Assembly: GCF_002804105.1 (NCBI RefSeq)
Contig: NZ_CP024964.1
Coordinates: 186,001 to 250,000, forward strand
DNA length: 64,000 nucleotides
From: Mesoplasma melaleucae
GTDB taxonomy: Bacteria > Bacillota_I > Bacilli_A > Mycoplasmatales > Mycoplasmataceae
Direction of reading: 5' to 3'
A model generated the notes under the pieces. It had not been told where the DNA came from and did not search any database. It was given only the letters and a program-made list of their open reading frames with translations. The translations under genes were made by a program, and so were the position numbers. The number at the start of each line of letters is the position of its first letter. Position 1 is the first letter of the stretch. This document shows, piece by piece, positions 1-15,185 of this stretch.

Positions 1-1128
1 GCATTAGTTATTAATGTTAATGGTGTTGAAAAAACAGTTGATATTGAAAGACTGCATATGGAAGAAGATACGGCTAAACAAATTCATAAAGATGATTTAA
101 CTTTTATTGATTACAATAGAGCTGGAACAGGTTTAGTAGAAATTGTTACAAGACCAGTTATGCGAAGTGCAGATGAAGCTTGTGCTTATGTTGAAAAACT
201 AAGAGAAATTTTATTATTCTTAAAAGTTAGTGATGTAAAAATGAATGAAGGAAGTTTAAGAACTGATGTTAATATTTCAATCAGACCATTTGGTACAAAT
301 GAATTTTCAAACAAAGTAGAAGTAAAAAACTTAAACTCAATTTCAAATATCAAAAGAGCAATTGAATTTGAAGTTGAACGTCAAACTAAATTAATGTTAA
401 ACAATGAAATAATTATGCAAGAAACCCGTAGATTCGATGATACAACTAATTCAACAGTTTCAATGCGTAGTAAATCAGATGCATTAGATTATAAATACTT
501 CAGAGAACCAAACATTATGCCAATTCAATTAGATAAAAATTGAGTAAATGAATGTATTCAAAATTCACCTGAGTTAGCAGATGTTAAACGCAATAAGTAT
601 ACAAATGAATATAAATTATCACTTAATGATGCAAACATTATTTTAACAAGTATTGAAATGACAGACTTTTTTGAAGAAGCAATTAAATATACAAATAACT
701 ATAATAAATTAGCAAATATTTTAATTAGTGATATTCAAGCACAATTAAATACTCAAAATATTTCAATTGATAAATTAGCTTTATCTCCAACTCATTTAGC
801 TGAAATAATAAATTTAGTTGATAAATCAGTAATATCTTCAAAACACACAAAAGCAATCTTACCAATCATTATGAAAGATAATTCAAAATCAGTAATGCAC
901 ATTGTTCAAGAATTAAATATTAAAATGATTAGTGATGAAACTGAGATTACTAACTTGGTAAATCCAATTATTGAAAGTAATTTAGAATTACTTGAACAAT
1001 ATAATGAAAGACCAGAAAGAGTAACTAAAACTATTATGGGTCAATTAATGAAAGTGACAGGTGGAAATGTAAATCCTGAAGCTGGAATGCAAATTATTAT
1101 TAAATTAGTTGAATTAAAAGCAAAATAA
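1..1128 (+). CDS. gatB: GatB, Asp/Glu-tRNA amidotransferase subunit B (5' end outside window)
   Basis: C-terminal three quarters of the amidotransferase subunit that, with GatA and GatC, converts misacylated Glu-tRNA(Gln)/Asp-tRNA(Asn) to the amide form. The reading frame is open from base 1 and passes through a TGA at 541-543, read as Trp. The visible GatB core includes the GTGLVEIVT motif, the NEGSLRTDVNIS motif and the EVKNLNS motif, followed by a YqeY-like C-terminal helical domain ending in LVELKAK. It is the last gene of its unit: a strong hairpin overlaps its stop codon. Confidence 0.97.
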
Positions 1129-1150
1129 AATGAAGCAAGCGCTTCATTTT
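1127..1150. terminator. Bidirectional terminator between gatB and the convergent membrane gene
   Basis: A 10-bp perfect inverted repeat, AAAATGAAGC / GCTTCATTTT, with a 4-nt AAGC loop. Runs of A and T on both sides let it serve gatB (+) and the facing minus-strand gene. Confidence 0.85.
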
Positions 1151-1171
1151 ATTATATTCATTTATATCAAA

Positions 1172-1618
1172 TTATTTTCTAACGATTGGTCCAGTTAAAA
1201 TTAAGAAACCTAAAATAATAACAATATAGAATCCAATAATTGATCCGATTGAAACTTTAGTTCCTTCACTTGATAATAATGTTACGTTAGCAACAATTAA
1301 TAAAATAACTGAAATTAAAGCAAGCCCAATAGAAGCTGAATTGAATAATCTTGCAAAAGCATCAATTCCTAAAAGACCTAATATCAATCTAACAACAACT
1401 GGTAGAATTGATATACATGATAATGCTAAAGCGGCTGAAACAAGATTTTTTGGCGTTTCATACACTGACATTATATCTGATCCATATTTAATAATTCCAA
1501 AACCATTTTTAGCACCTAAACCAATTCCAAAAATTGTAATAATTACTAATATTGCAAAAGCAGCAGCTGAAACTACAGATAATAAAGATCATAAATTCTT
1601 TTTAGCTCATTCTTTCAT
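1172..1618 (-). CDS. Small multi-pass membrane protein
   Basis: 148 residues. The start at 1616-1618 has an AAGGAGGAAG ribosome-binding site 5 nt upstream; two early TGA codons are Trp (MKEWAKKNLW). There are about four hydrophobic segments: AAAFAILVIITIFGIGLG, a segment around ALSCISILPVVVRLILGLLG, SIGLALISVILLIVANV, and IIGFYIVIILGFLILTGPI. I recognise no family. It stands alone, convergent to gatB and upstream of the K+ uptake genes. Confidence 0.8.
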
Positions 1619-1667
1619 TTTTCTTCCTCCTTGTAAAAGATTATAAATGATATTTTAAATTTTTAAA

Positions 1668-1698
1668 CAAAAAATAGTAGTTTAAAATTACTACTACT
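1668..1698 (-). terminator. Terminator of the KtrA-like gene
   Basis: On the minus strand AGTAGTAGT pairs with ACTACTATT around an A/T loop, followed by a run of T, directly after the KtrA-like stop codon. Confidence 0.7.
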
Positions 1699-1701
1699 TA
1701 A

Positions 1702-2616
1702 TTATTTTTTTAATGATTTTTTGTTTTTTTCAAAATTAGAAGCGTCAATTGTTTCGTTAACATTGTCATCAAAAATAATTGAATCAAATAAATCATTAGC
1801 TTCAGTTGTGTCAAATGCTTCTTCATTTTTATTCTTGTTATCTAATGTTTTATTTGCATGTTTAAGATTATCATTTTCTAACTCATCAAAGATCACTAAT
1901 TGATCACTTGCGTCTTTTTTATCTTTAGCTCCACCTTGAATTTTTTCAGCTAATTCATTAATAATTGTTGTTTTAGCAAATACTACAACATCATCATTTT
2001 CTTTTAATTCAGTATAGTCATCAGGTAATAAAACTTTCCCCTTACGACGAATTTGAATAATATTAAAATCTTTTGTTGTAGAAAGTCCAGCAGCTAAAAT
2101 TGTTTTATTAAATATATTGTGATTTGTTACATTTAAAGTTGTTGAAACAAAGTCTTCATCAATTGATTGCACATCAACATGTAAATCAATATTAAACATA
2201 GATCTAGCAGCAACAATGTTTCCAGCCAGTCCATCAGGTAAAATAATTTGATTTTCGCTTAATCCTAAAGCTGTCAAAATTCTTTTGTGTTTTTCATCAC
2301 GTGCTCTAACAATTATGTTTTCACATTCTAAATCGGTTAAATTTAAAACAGTCATTAACCCTGCTTCAATATTTGTTCCAACTCCAACAATTACAACATC
2401 ATATGCATTGATTCCATTTTTAGCTAATGCCATTTTGTTAGTTGAATCTAAAACAACAACATCAACTCCATATTCAAATTCTGATAATTGTAAATTTAAT
2501 TTATCTTCATCATAGTCAAAAACAGTAACTTGTTGTTTTTTATCAACAAGTGTTTTTATTACAGATAAACTGAAGTTTGATACCCCAATAATTGCAATAC
2601 TTTTTTTCTTTGCCAT
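1702..2616 (-). CDS. ktrA: KtrA/TrkA-type K+ channel regulatory subunit with acidic tail
   Basis: 304 residues. It is the cytoplasmic RCK subunit that gates a membrane K+ translocator through nucleotide binding. The ATG at 2614-2616 is preferred over an upstream in-frame GTG because AGAAGG sits 8 nt before it. Residues 1-125 are the TrkA-N Rossmann domain and about 140-215 the TrkA-C domain (LPDDYTELKENDDVVVFA). The usual GxGxxG loop reads GVSNFS, so two glycines are missing. Beyond about residue 225 there is an extra, highly acidic and disordered-looking 80-residue tail absent from the usual ~220-residue KtrA. It is divergent from its partner transporter, 83 bp away. Confidence 0.88.
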   Translation of the reverse strand: MAKKKSIAIIGVSNFSLSVIKTLVDKKQQVTVFDYDEDKLNLQLSEFEYGVDVVVLDSTNKMALAKNGINAYDVVIVGVGTNIEAGLMTVLNLTDLECENIIVRARDEKHKRILTALGLSENQIILPDGLAGNIVAARSMFNIDLHVDVQSIDEDFVSTTLNVTNHNIFNKTILAAGLSTTKDFNIIQIRRKGKVLLPDDYTELKENDDVVVFAKTTIINELAEKIQGGAKDKKDASDQLVIFDELENDNLKHANKTLDNKNKNEEAFDTTEANDLFDSIIFDDNVNETIDASNFEKNKKSLKK

Positions 2617-2668
2617 TAAATACACCTTCTTTATTACTTTAATTATTATACATTTTAATATTAAATTG

Positions 2669-2696
2669 TATAATAATTACTATGAATGGGGGTGAT
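2669..2696 (+). promoter_or_regulatory. -10 box and Shine-Dalgarno of the K+ transporter gene
   Basis: TATAAT at 2669-2674 lies in the 83-bp intergenic space of the divergent pair. A GGGGGTGAT ribosome-binding site at 2688-2696 precedes the ATG at 2700. I see no convincing -35 box. Confidence 0.6.
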
Positions 2697-2699
2697 CAA

Positions 2700-4364
2700 A
2701 TGACTAGTAAGAAAAATAAGTCTGAGAAACCTAATTGACTTAAAATTAAAAAAGACAATAATCATAAAAATAAATTTGACCCCCAAAGAGCATTTTATAA
2801 ACTAAAAACTTGATGACCGCTATCAAAAGTTTCAGGAAAAATATTTTTAATCTATTTTATAATCGTTTTATTTGGTGGATTTCTATTATGTATTCCAGGG
2901 ATAGTAATTAATAATGATTTAAATGGGTTTGATTTTAGATGAGATTATCTAACTGGAATCTTTACTGCTTCAAGTGCCTTTAGTGATACTGGGGTTAATA
3001 TTATTGATCCTTCACATGATTATTCATTTTGAGGGCAATTGATTTTACTTATCTTAATTGAGATGGGTGGAATTGGAGTTTTAACTTTAAAAATTATTTT
3101 ATTTGTTTCAATTAACAAAAAGATTTCACTTAATGATACCATTGTTGCGCAATCAGAACGTGGTAATGATGTTAAGTCATCAACCATTGAATTAATTAAA
3201 GATGGATTTATCTTTTTAACATTTGTGCAATTATTAGCTGCGGGAGTTTTATTCTTCTTATTCTTCTTTTCTGATCCAGCAACACAATCATTAAATGGAA
3301 CAGAATTAAATGTAGTGTCACCTTATCATAATTTCATAAAGTCAATTTGATTTGCAATTTTTCACTCAACAAGTGCAATTAATAATGCTGGTTTTGATTT
3401 ATTATCTACAAGTTCTTTACAACCATATAATATTGAAGGACACCAAGCATATGCTATTCAAATCGTGTTCTTGTTAGAATGAGTTATTGGAGGATTGGGT
3501 TATCCAACATTCCATGATATAAAAAGAAAAATTAAAGCAAGAAGAGTTGGACAAAAAGTAAGATTGAGTTTATTTACTAAATTAAACTTCTGAGTATATT
3601 CATCATTAGCAATTGTTGGACCTTTATTAGTATTTGCAAGTGAGTATTTAAATCAAGCAAACTCATTAATCTATAATTACTATACATATGAAGTTGATCA
3701 ATTAACTCAAATGCCTATTAATGTAACAATTACTGGAGCAAAACCTGGATATGCTGTAGCTATGGATATTATCTTTAATACAACAGCATGTAGAAATGCA
3801 GGGTTCTCAACAGTTCCAATTAATGATTTTAATGCTTCATCAAAAGTTATTTTATCTTCATTAATGTTTATTGGTTCAGCACCATCATCAACAGCTGGAG
3901 GAATTCGAACTACCACTTTTGCAATTATTCTATTATCAACTTGAGCAATTGTACGTAATAAAAGTTATACAAGTGCATTTAAAAAAGTAATCCCAGCAGA
4001 AACAGTTAGAAGAAGTTTTTCAGTATTCTTTATTTCAGTCTTTATTTTAGCAATTGTTATCATTTTAATTTATTTTGATTCTAATGCTTATTTAACTCCA
4101 AGTATTGATAATGAATTAGTACAAAATCAAGGTGATGCAAGTATTGTCCAGATCTTAACGTTAATAACCAGTGCTTATGGAACCGTGGGGATGAACCCAT
4201 TTATTCAAGTTCAAATGTATAATTTTGGTGTATTGACTAAATTATTAGTTATTCTATGTATGTTTTTAGGACAATTAGGGATTTCAAATACATTATTAGC
4301 ATTTATTAAACCTTCAAAGAAAACTAACTTTAAATACTTAGAAGAAGATGTAACGATAGGATAG
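2700..4364 (+). CDS. ktrB: KtrB/TrkH-type K+ translocating membrane subunit
   Basis: 554 residues and many TGA-encoded Trp residues. It belongs to the SKT superfamily of K+ transporters, with repeated M1-P-M2 units. Filter-like loops are visible at TASSAFSDTGVN, STSAINNAGFD, NTTACRNAGFST and SAYGTVGMNPF, each with the Gly of the K+ filter. About 50 hydrophilic N-terminal residues precede the first membrane helix (FLIYFIIVLFGGFLL). It pairs with the divergent RCK subunit upstream, and its stop lies 8 bp before folD, so the two are probably cotranscribed. Confidence 0.93.
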
Positions 4365-4372
4365 GTGATATT

Positions 4373-5227
4373 ATGAAAATTTTAGACGGTAAAAAAATAG
4401 CTTTAAAACGTAAAGAAGAACTAGCTTTAAAGATTTCACAATATCAAAATCAAGGTTTAAGAAAACCAAAACTTGTTGTTATTATGGTCGGTAATGATCC
4501 TGCTAGTGAAGTTTATGTCTCACATAAAATTAAAATTGCTAGTCAAGTCGGAATTGAATCTGAACTATTAAGATTTGCTGAAGATATTAAAAAAGAAACT
4601 TTATATGACAAAATTAATGAATTAAATCATAATCAAGAAACTGATGGAATTTTATTACAATTACCTTTACCAGTTGATTTTATTGAAGAAGATTATTTAC
4701 AAGCAATTATTCCCCAAAAAGATGTTGATGGTTTTCATTATATTAATCAAGGTAAGATCTTACAAGGTTATGAAACTACTTACCCATGTACACCATTAGG
4801 TATTATTAATTTATTAGAAGAATATAATATTGCAATCAAGCATAAAGATATCACATTAATTGGGACAAGTAATATTGTTGGTAAACCATTAGGAATGATG
4901 TTATTAAATAAAAAAGCGACAGTTACAATGTGTAATAAAAATACATTAGATATTAAAAAGCATACTTTAAATGCAGATATTATTATTAGTGCGACAGGCA
5001 AACAATTCATTATTACTGGAGACATGATTAAACAAGATGCAATTGTTATTGATGTTGGGATCATTAGAGACCCACATACTAATAAATTAGTTGGAGATGT
5101 TGATTTTGAAAATGTTAAGACAAAAGCAAGTTACATTACTCCGGTTCCAGGTGGAGTGGGTCCAATGACTGTCATAACACTAATGGAAAATACATTTAAT
5201 TTATACGAAAAACATATTAATAAATAG
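4373..5227 (+). CDS. folD: FolD, methylene-THF dehydrogenase / methenyl-THF cyclohydrolase
   Basis: 284 residues, full length for the family. It interconverts methylene-, methenyl- and formyl-tetrahydrofolate for purine and formyl-Met-tRNA synthesis. Visible are the catalytic YVSHKIK (Tyr/Lys), the DGILLQLPLP motif, DVDGFH, the NAD(P)-binding IGTSNIVGKPLG and the C-terminal PGGVGPMT signature. The start has AGGTGAT 5 nt upstream, 8 bp after the K+ transporter stop. Confidence 0.97.
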   Translation: MKILDGKKIALKRKEELALKISQYQNQGLRKPKLVVIMVGNDPASEVYVSHKIKIASQVGIESELLRFAEDIKKETLYDKINELNHNQETDGILLQLPLPVDFIEEDYLQAIIPQKDVDGFHYINQGKILQGYETTYPCTPLGIINLLEEYNIAIKHKDITLIGTSNIVGKPLGMMLLNKKATVTMCNKNTLDIKKHTLNADIIISATGKQFIITGDMIKQDAIVIDVGIIRDPHTNKLVGDVDFENVKTKASYITPVPGGVGPMTVITLMENTFNLYEKHINK

Positions 5228-5231
5228 ATTA

Positions 5232-5262
5232 AAACACTTCTTTAATAAGTGCTTTTTTGTGT
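5232..5262 (+). terminator. folD terminator
   Basis: AACACTT pairs with AAGTGCTT across a short A/T loop and is followed by six T, directly after the folD stop. Confidence 0.75.
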
Positions 5263-5297
5263 CAAAAATAAAAAAAATTAAAAATTATAGAAACTTA

Positions 5298-5337
5298 TTT
5301 ACAACTTATTTTTTATATGATAAGATTTTTATTGTCC
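5298..5337 (+). promoter_or_regulatory. Promoter of the Asn-Glu-Val-Thr tRNA unit
   Basis: -35 TTTACA (5298-5303), a 17-bp spacer, -10 TAAGAT (5321-5326), then TTTT and ATTGTCC. The ATTGTCC word at the expected start region recurs at the same distance in the second tRNA promoter and almost identically before the rRNA operon. Confidence 0.7.
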
Positions 5338-5381
5338 TTTAAGGAATGAACAATTTAATATTAACCAATAAAATTGTATTT

Positions 5382-5457
5382 GGCTTTTTAGCTCAGTTGG
5401 TAGAGCAACCGGCTGTTAACCGGTTTGTCACAGGTTCAAGTCCTGTAAAAGCCGCCA
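5382..5457 (+). tRNA. tRNA-Asn (GTT)
   Basis: 76 nt including encoded CCA. The 7-bp acceptor stem GGCTTTT/AAAAGCC, the D-arm sequence AGCTCAGTTGG, anticodon loop CTGTTAA and T-loop GTTCAAGTC are all present. Confidence 0.97.
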
Positions 5458-5465
5458 TTACTTTT

Positions 5466-5541
5466 GGCCTGTTGGTGAAGCGGTTAACACACACGGTTTT
5501 CATCCGTGGACACACGGGTTCGAACCCCGTACAGGCTACCA
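5466..5541 (+). tRNA. tRNA-Glu (TTC)
   Basis: 76 nt with CCA. The acceptor is GGCCTGT/ACAGGCT (one G-U pair), the anticodon loop TTTTCAT has TTC at 34-36, and the T-arm is GGGTTCGAACCCC. This tRNA also feeds the GatB amidation route when Gln-tRNA is made indirectly. Confidence 0.97.
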
Positions 5542-5550
5542 TTTATTATT

Positions 5551-5626
5551 GGAGTGCTAGCTCAGTTGGGAGAGCTCCTGCCTTACAAGCAGGCGGTCAG
5601 CGGTTCGAGCCCGTTGCACTCCACCA
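5551..5626 (+). tRNA. tRNA-Val (TAC)
   Basis: 76 nt with CCA. Acceptor GGAGTGC/GCACTCC, anticodon loop CTTACAA, T-loop GTTCGAGCC. Confidence 0.97.
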
Positions 5627-5636
5627 TTTTTTTTGT

Positions 5637-5712
<76 letters not shown>

Positions 5713-5724
5713 TTATCAACTATA

Positions 5725-5756
5725 AAAGAAGCACCATTGGTGCTTTTATTTTTATT
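5725..5756 (+). terminator. Terminator of the first tRNA unit
   Basis: AAGCACCA/TTGGTGCTT is a perfect stem followed by a T-rich stretch. Confidence 0.85.
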
Positions 5757-5787
5757 TTCTTAATATCTTAATATATATTTATTTACA

Positions 5788-5827
5788 TTGATAAATTAAA
5801 AAAATAATGATAATATTTTTATTGTCC
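5788..5827 (+). promoter_or_regulatory. Promoter of the Lys-Leu tRNA unit
   Basis: -35 TTGATA (5788-5793), a 17-bp spacer, -10 TAATAT (5811-5816), then TTTT and ATTGTCC, the same arrangement as the promoter at 5298-5337. Confidence 0.7.
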
Positions 5828-5837
5828 AAAAGTTTAT

Positions 5838-5913
<76 letters not shown>

Positions 5914-5916
5914 TCT

Positions 5917-6000
5917 GCGGGATTGGCGGAATTGGCAGACGCACTAGACTTAGGATCTAGCGTCTTCGACGTAAGGGTTCGAGTCCCTTATCCCGTACCA
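5917..6000 (+). tRNA. tRNA-Leu (TAG)
   Basis: 84 nt with a long variable arm (CGTCTTCGACG), as expected for class II tRNA. Acceptor GCGGGAT/ATCCCGT, anticodon loop CTTAGGA. It starts 3 nt after the Lys tRNA. Confidence 0.97.
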
Positions 6001-6008
6001 TATGAGAA

Positions 6009-6046
6009 CAAAAACTAGTGTAAAAAATTGCTAGTTTTTTTATTTG
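6009..6046 (+). terminator. Terminator of the Lys-Leu tRNA unit
   Basis: AAAAACTAG pairs with CTAGTTTTT across a 12-nt loop, with a T-run. Confidence 0.75.
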
Positions 6047-6100
6047 AAAATATACGAAAAAAGCACTTTTAAAAATAAATAAAAATTTATCAAAAAATGA

Positions 6101-6141
6101 TTGCTTTCAAAATTAAAAAAGTGTATATTTATTATTGTGCC
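6101..6141 (+). promoter_or_regulatory. rRNA operon promoter
   Basis: -35 TTGCTT (6101-6106), a 17-bp spacer and -10 TATATT (6124-6129). ATTGTGCC follows 4 nt later, nearly the word found at the same place in both tRNA promoters. A small hairpin, GTGCC-loop-GGCAC, sits at the expected 5' end of the transcript. Confidence 0.65.
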
Positions 6142-6165
6142 CTAAATTGGCACCAAATGATCTTT

Positions 6166-7846
<1,681 letters not shown>

Positions 7847-7877
7847 AGGGATTATTTAAATATAATCTCTGAAAGAA

Positions 7878-10968
<3,091 letters not shown>

Positions 10969-10980
10969 TATAAAAATAAT

Positions 10981-11085
10981 CTGGTGGTCATAGCGTAGAG
11001 GTCACACCTGTTCCCATACCGAACACAGAAGTTAAGCTCTACAGCGTCGAAAATATTGCCTTGCGAGAAAATAGAACGCTGCCAG
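10981..11085 (+). rRNA. rrf: 5S ribosomal RNA
   Basis: About 105 nt. The CTGGTGG 5' end pairs with CTGCCAG at the 3' end. The conserved loop CCCATACCGAACACAGAAGT is present. It lies about 70 nt after 23S in the same operon. Confidence 0.95.
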
Positions 11086-11095
11086 TTTTTTAGAA

Positions 11096-11127
11096 AAATA
11101 ACTCTATAAGGGTTATTTTTTTATTTT
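11096..11127 (+). terminator. rRNA operon terminator
   Basis: AATAACTC-type stem pairs with GGGTTATT, followed by a long T-rich tail, directly after 5S rRNA. Confidence 0.8.
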
Positions 11128-11176
11128 TTTAATACAATTATTTTTAAAATAGAAAAAAACCATGTAATATTAAAAA

Positions 11177-12759
11177 TGTTTATGCAAGAAATAAGTTTGG
11201 AATTCTTTTATTTTCTATATTAGCATTTATCTCAGCTGCAGGATTAGTTTTTTTCTGGTTATGTTATCAGTTATCTAATAAATACTGCAGTTGATGTAGT
11301 TAATTGTGACAGTGATAAAATGAATTTGCTTTTTATTGAAATAGCTATTTGTGCTGCATCATTTGGAATTTGTTTGTTTTTTCTTATTTTCAAACACAGC
11401 AAAAAAAATAAAATAATAAAAAATTTCAATTTATATTTAAGAACAAAAATTACAAATAAAATTATTAATTTAGATATAAAAGATTTAGATACTAAAAATA
11501 ATGAGATTTTATTAGTTGATTAATTAATGATATAAATCAAATAGAAAGTAAAAACTTTGAAAACTTATTTTCTTTTATTGAAACTTTCTTAACAGGAATA
11601 TTAGCTATTATTGCGATATTTTTACTAAATTGAATTACAGAATTAGTAACAATTATTTGCTTTTTTGTTTTATTAATTATTACATCACTTTTACATAAAT
11701 CAATGGTTAAAATTTTTAATAAATTATCATCAAAGCAAGAAGAATTTTCTTCAAAAGTGGAAGATACAGTTTCAGGTTATAGAGAACTTCTTTATAATAA
11801 TAAAACTAAAATTTTTAATCAAATGATTAATGAAAAAAGTGCTGATTTAGAAAATTATAAACAAAAAATAAAAGTCTTCAAAATTTACAAATTACTGGAA
11901 TTAATTCAATTGGTGTTTTTGTCAAATTGGATTATTAATATTAACTGTAATATTAACTTCATACAGGATTGCACCAATAGGTTTAGTTTTTGCTGTTACT
12001 CATTTAGCAGGAAAATTATTGGGAAATGCTCAACGTGCATTAGGATCACTACTTGGATTATTAGGAAGTAAATATTTATTTAATAAATTTAATTATGAAA
12101 AAATAAAACATAATGATAAAAAAATAAAATTATTCAAATCAATAACAGTTAGTGATTTTAAGTTTGGATATAAATGGAAACACTTTATGCAAAAACTTAA
12201 GTTTAAAAATTAATAAAAGTAAAAAATATTTAATTTCAGGGCGTAGTGATGCTGGTAAAAGTACGTTAATGAAAATTTTATTTGGTACTGTATTAGATTA
12301 TCAAGGTGAAATAAAATGAAATAACGAATTAAATTATTTAGAAATTGATCGTAAAAAAATATGAGAGCAAATTTATTATGTTCAACAAGAAGCAACTATT
12401 TTTGAAGGTACATTTAAAGAAAATATTACATTATTTGATAATTCAATAACTGATAAAAAAGTGCTTAAAGTCGTTAAGCAAGTTAATTTAGAAGAACTTT
12501 TAACTAAAAATAACAATACTTTATCATTTAAATGTAAAGATATTTCTAAAGGTGAAGCTCAAAGAATTGCAATTGGTAGATCTTTATTATCAAATAAAAA
12601 GTTATCTACTTAGATAAACCAACAGCTAGTTTAGATAAAAGTAATACTGAGTTAATTGAAAACTTAATTCTAAAAAATCCTGATTTAATAGTCTTATTTA
12701 TTTCACATACTTCTGATATTAAAAATCAAATGTTTGATGAAGTTATAAAATTAAAATAG
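11177..12759 (+). pseudogene. Degraded ABC exporter (membrane domain fused to ATPase domain)
   Basis: Remains of one half-transporter of the multidrug/lipid ABC-exporter type. The hydrophobic N-terminal part (FGILLFSILAFISAAGLVF) is followed after a frameshift by SFGICLFFLIF, then more membrane helices and finally the nucleotide-binding domain: Walker A GRSDAGKST, Q-loop VQQEATIFEG, signature ISKGEAQRIAIGRSLL, and the Walker B/D-loop remnant LDKPTASLDK. At least five frame breaks are visible (near 11290, 11523, 11880-11960, 12210 and 12613), so no intact protein can be made. The in-frame pieces 11320-11523, 11703-12071 and 12019-12213 are fragments of it. Confidence 0.85.
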
Positions 12760-12775
12760 TTAGTAAATATAAAAT

Positions 12776-12803
12776 GAAAAGAATTTTAAAGAATTCTTTT
12801 TCT
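12776..12803 (+). terminator. Terminator after the ABC pseudogene
   Basis: AAAAGAATT/AATTCTTTT inverted repeat with a T-run. Confidence 0.6.
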
Positions 12804-12853
12804 TGTTTATTTGATAAAATCAATTAAACAAGAAAAATCAGAAAGGTGAAAAA

Positions 12854-13696
12854 ATGAAGAAATTTATAGCATTTAGTGATTGTGATGGCACATTATTATT
12901 TGATGATTACAAGTTTTCAGACTATACAATTAACACAGTAAAAGAAATTTATGAAAGTGCTAATTATTTAATTCCAGTTACAGCAAGAACATTAAAAAAC
13001 TTAAGAACAATTGCAAAACAATTAAAAATTGATCAACTTGGAGGTATCGTTGCAGGAAACAACGGAGCTCAAATATTTGATTTTAAAAAAGATCAATTTA
13101 TTTTAAATAAAACTATTAATAAAGAAATGATTGCTGAAATATTTGATTTATATTTCACTGAAGCAGACGAAGAAAAAGAATGTAAAGTAAACTTTACTTC
13201 TGAAAACATTGTTTATTCTTTTGGTGAATCAGAAAACACTAAAAAATGAGCAGAAATTATGGAACAAGAATTTAAAGTTGTTAGAAATTCAATTGAAATT
13301 ATTGAAGATATTGTAAGTATTACTATCGTAACTAAAAAAGGTACAGATCTTGATACTTATTTAGAACACTTCAATCAAATCAAAAAAAATTATGGCAAAG
13401 AATATAGAATTGATAACTATCATAATAGAGTTATTAGTATTGCACCAAAAGATGTTGACAAAGGTTATGCAGTTGAAGTTATTAACAAATATTTAAATAA
13501 TACAGGACAATATGAAACATATGGTTTTGGTGATAGTTATAATGATTTTGCTCTAATTGCTGCTGTTGATTATGGAGTAGCTATGCAAAATGGATTACAT
13601 GAACTAAAAGAAAATGCATATGATATAACTGAATATTCAAACTACCAAGATGGAGTAGCTAGATACATTAATGAAAAAATTATAAATAAAAAATAA
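12854..13696 (+). CDS. Cof-type HAD-superfamily phosphatase
   Basis: 280 residues with a TGA-Trp at 13247-13249. Cytosolic HAD hydrolases of the Cof class dephosphorylate sugar phosphates or nucleotides; the substrate cannot be told from sequence. Motif I is DCDGTL (nucleophile Asp), the Thr/Ser motif is PVTART, and motif IV is GFGDSYNDF. A cap domain lies between. AGAAAGGTG precedes the ATG. Confidence 0.9.
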
Positions 13697-13704
13697 AATA
13701 ATAC

Positions 13705-13737
13705 AATGAAATAAGGTCTACCCTTATTTCATTTTTA
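13705..13737 (+). terminator. Terminator of the HAD phosphatase gene
   Basis: AATGAAATAAGG / CCTTATTTCATT is a perfect 12-bp stem with a T-run. Confidence 0.9.
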
Positions 13738-13781
13738 ATATTATAATCACTATATAAAATATAAAATAAGGGAGAAAATAA

Positions 13782-14744
13782 ATGTACGCTTTTGATTACG
13801 AAGATATTCAACTTATACCTAATATGTGTGTGGTAAATTCAAGAAGTGAATGTAACACATTTGTAACTTTAGGTAAACATACTTTTAAAATGCCAGTGGT
13901 GCCAGCAAATATGGCAACAGTTATAAATGAAGAGATAAGTGAAATGTTAGCAAAGGGTAATTATTTTTATGTTATGCATAGATTTAATTTTGATGCAGTT
14001 GCTTTCATTAAAAAAATGAAAAGTCAAAACTTGATAACATCAATTAGTGTTGGGGTTAAACCACAAGACTATAAATTAATTGAAGAATTAACAAAATTAG
14101 ATTTAATACCAGACTATATCACAATTGATATTGCACATGGACATGCAAATAGTGTTAAAAAAATGATTGCACATATTAGAAATCACATGAATGATAAAAC
14201 TTTTATTATTGCAGGAAATGTTGCAACACCTCAAGCTGTAAGAGACTTAGAATATTGAGGAGCTGATGCCACTAAAGTTGGTGTAGGGCCAGGTAAAGTT
14301 TGTATTACAAAACTTAAAACAGGATTTGGAACAGGTGGTTGACAGCTTGGTGCTATTAAATGATGTAGTAAAGCTGCAACAAAACCAATTATTGCAGATG
14401 GTGGTTTAAGAGTTAATGGAGACATTGCTAAATCAATTAGATTTGGAGCAACTATGTGTATGATCGGTAGTTTGTTTGCCGCTCACGAAGAATCACCAGG
14501 TAATAATGTAACAATTGATAATGTTTTATTTAAAGAGTACTATGGAAGTGCTAGTGAATATAACAAAGGTGAAAAAAGATATGTAGAGGGAAAAAAAGAA
14601 CTTATTCAAGTACGTGGTAAGTTAATGGAAACATATCAAGAAATGGAAGAAGATTTACAATCATCTATTTCTTATGCTGGTGGTAAAACACTAAAAGCAA
14701 TTAAAAGTGTTGACTACGTAATCTTAAAAACAAGTAACTTTTAA
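13782..14744 (+). CDS. guaC: GMP reductase
   Basis: 320 residues. It reduces GMP to IMP with NADPH, linking guanine and adenine nucleotide pools. The TIM-barrel has the IMPDH/GMPR signature [12 protein letters not shown] with its catalytic Cys, the IIADGGLR phosphate-binding motif and a SISVGV strand. It lacks the CBS domains of IMP dehydrogenase. TGA codons (14256-14258 and others) encode Trp. A GGAG site precedes the ATG. The next gene begins 2 nt after the stop. Confidence 0.95.
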
Positions 14745-14746
14745 AC

Positions 14747-15179
14747 ATGAATAAAGAAAAATTAGGAATTAAAGAAATAGCAAAAATATTTGATGTTTCA
14801 AAACAAACAATTAGATTTTATGACGCTAAAGAATTATTTCCTTTTTTTGAAGGAGAAAAAAATTATTATCGTTATGTAACATTTGAAAATTTGCAATGAT
14901 TTAAAATTGTCTTTTTACTGAGAACTGCTGGAATGGAAATTAAGAATATCAAAGAATAAATTAATTTATGTATGGAAGGTGATTCTACTGTAACTCAAAG
15001 ATTACAAATTATTAAAAATCAAAAAAAATGCTTTAAATAATAAAATTAAAGAAATGCAAAATGAATTAAAGATTTTAACAACAAAAGAAGAACATTATAA
15101 AATGGTATTTGATCAAAATGTTACAGACGAATGAAACCCAGTAAACTTTGCAAAAATAATAAAAGAAAAAATAAAATAA
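14747..15179 (+). pseudogene. MerR-family regulator, inactivated
   Basis: The N-terminal winged-helix domain is clear: KLGIKEIAKIFDVSKQTIRF then YYRYVTFENLQW. An in-frame TAA at 14957-14959 and a frameshift near 15030 (poly-A run) interrupt the dimerisation helix, whose remainder (KEEHYKMVFDQNVTDEW) is still readable. It sits between guaC and a dehydrogenase remnant that carries a MerR-type promoter, so it was probably that gene's activator. Confidence 0.85.
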
Positions 15180-15185
15180 AAACTC

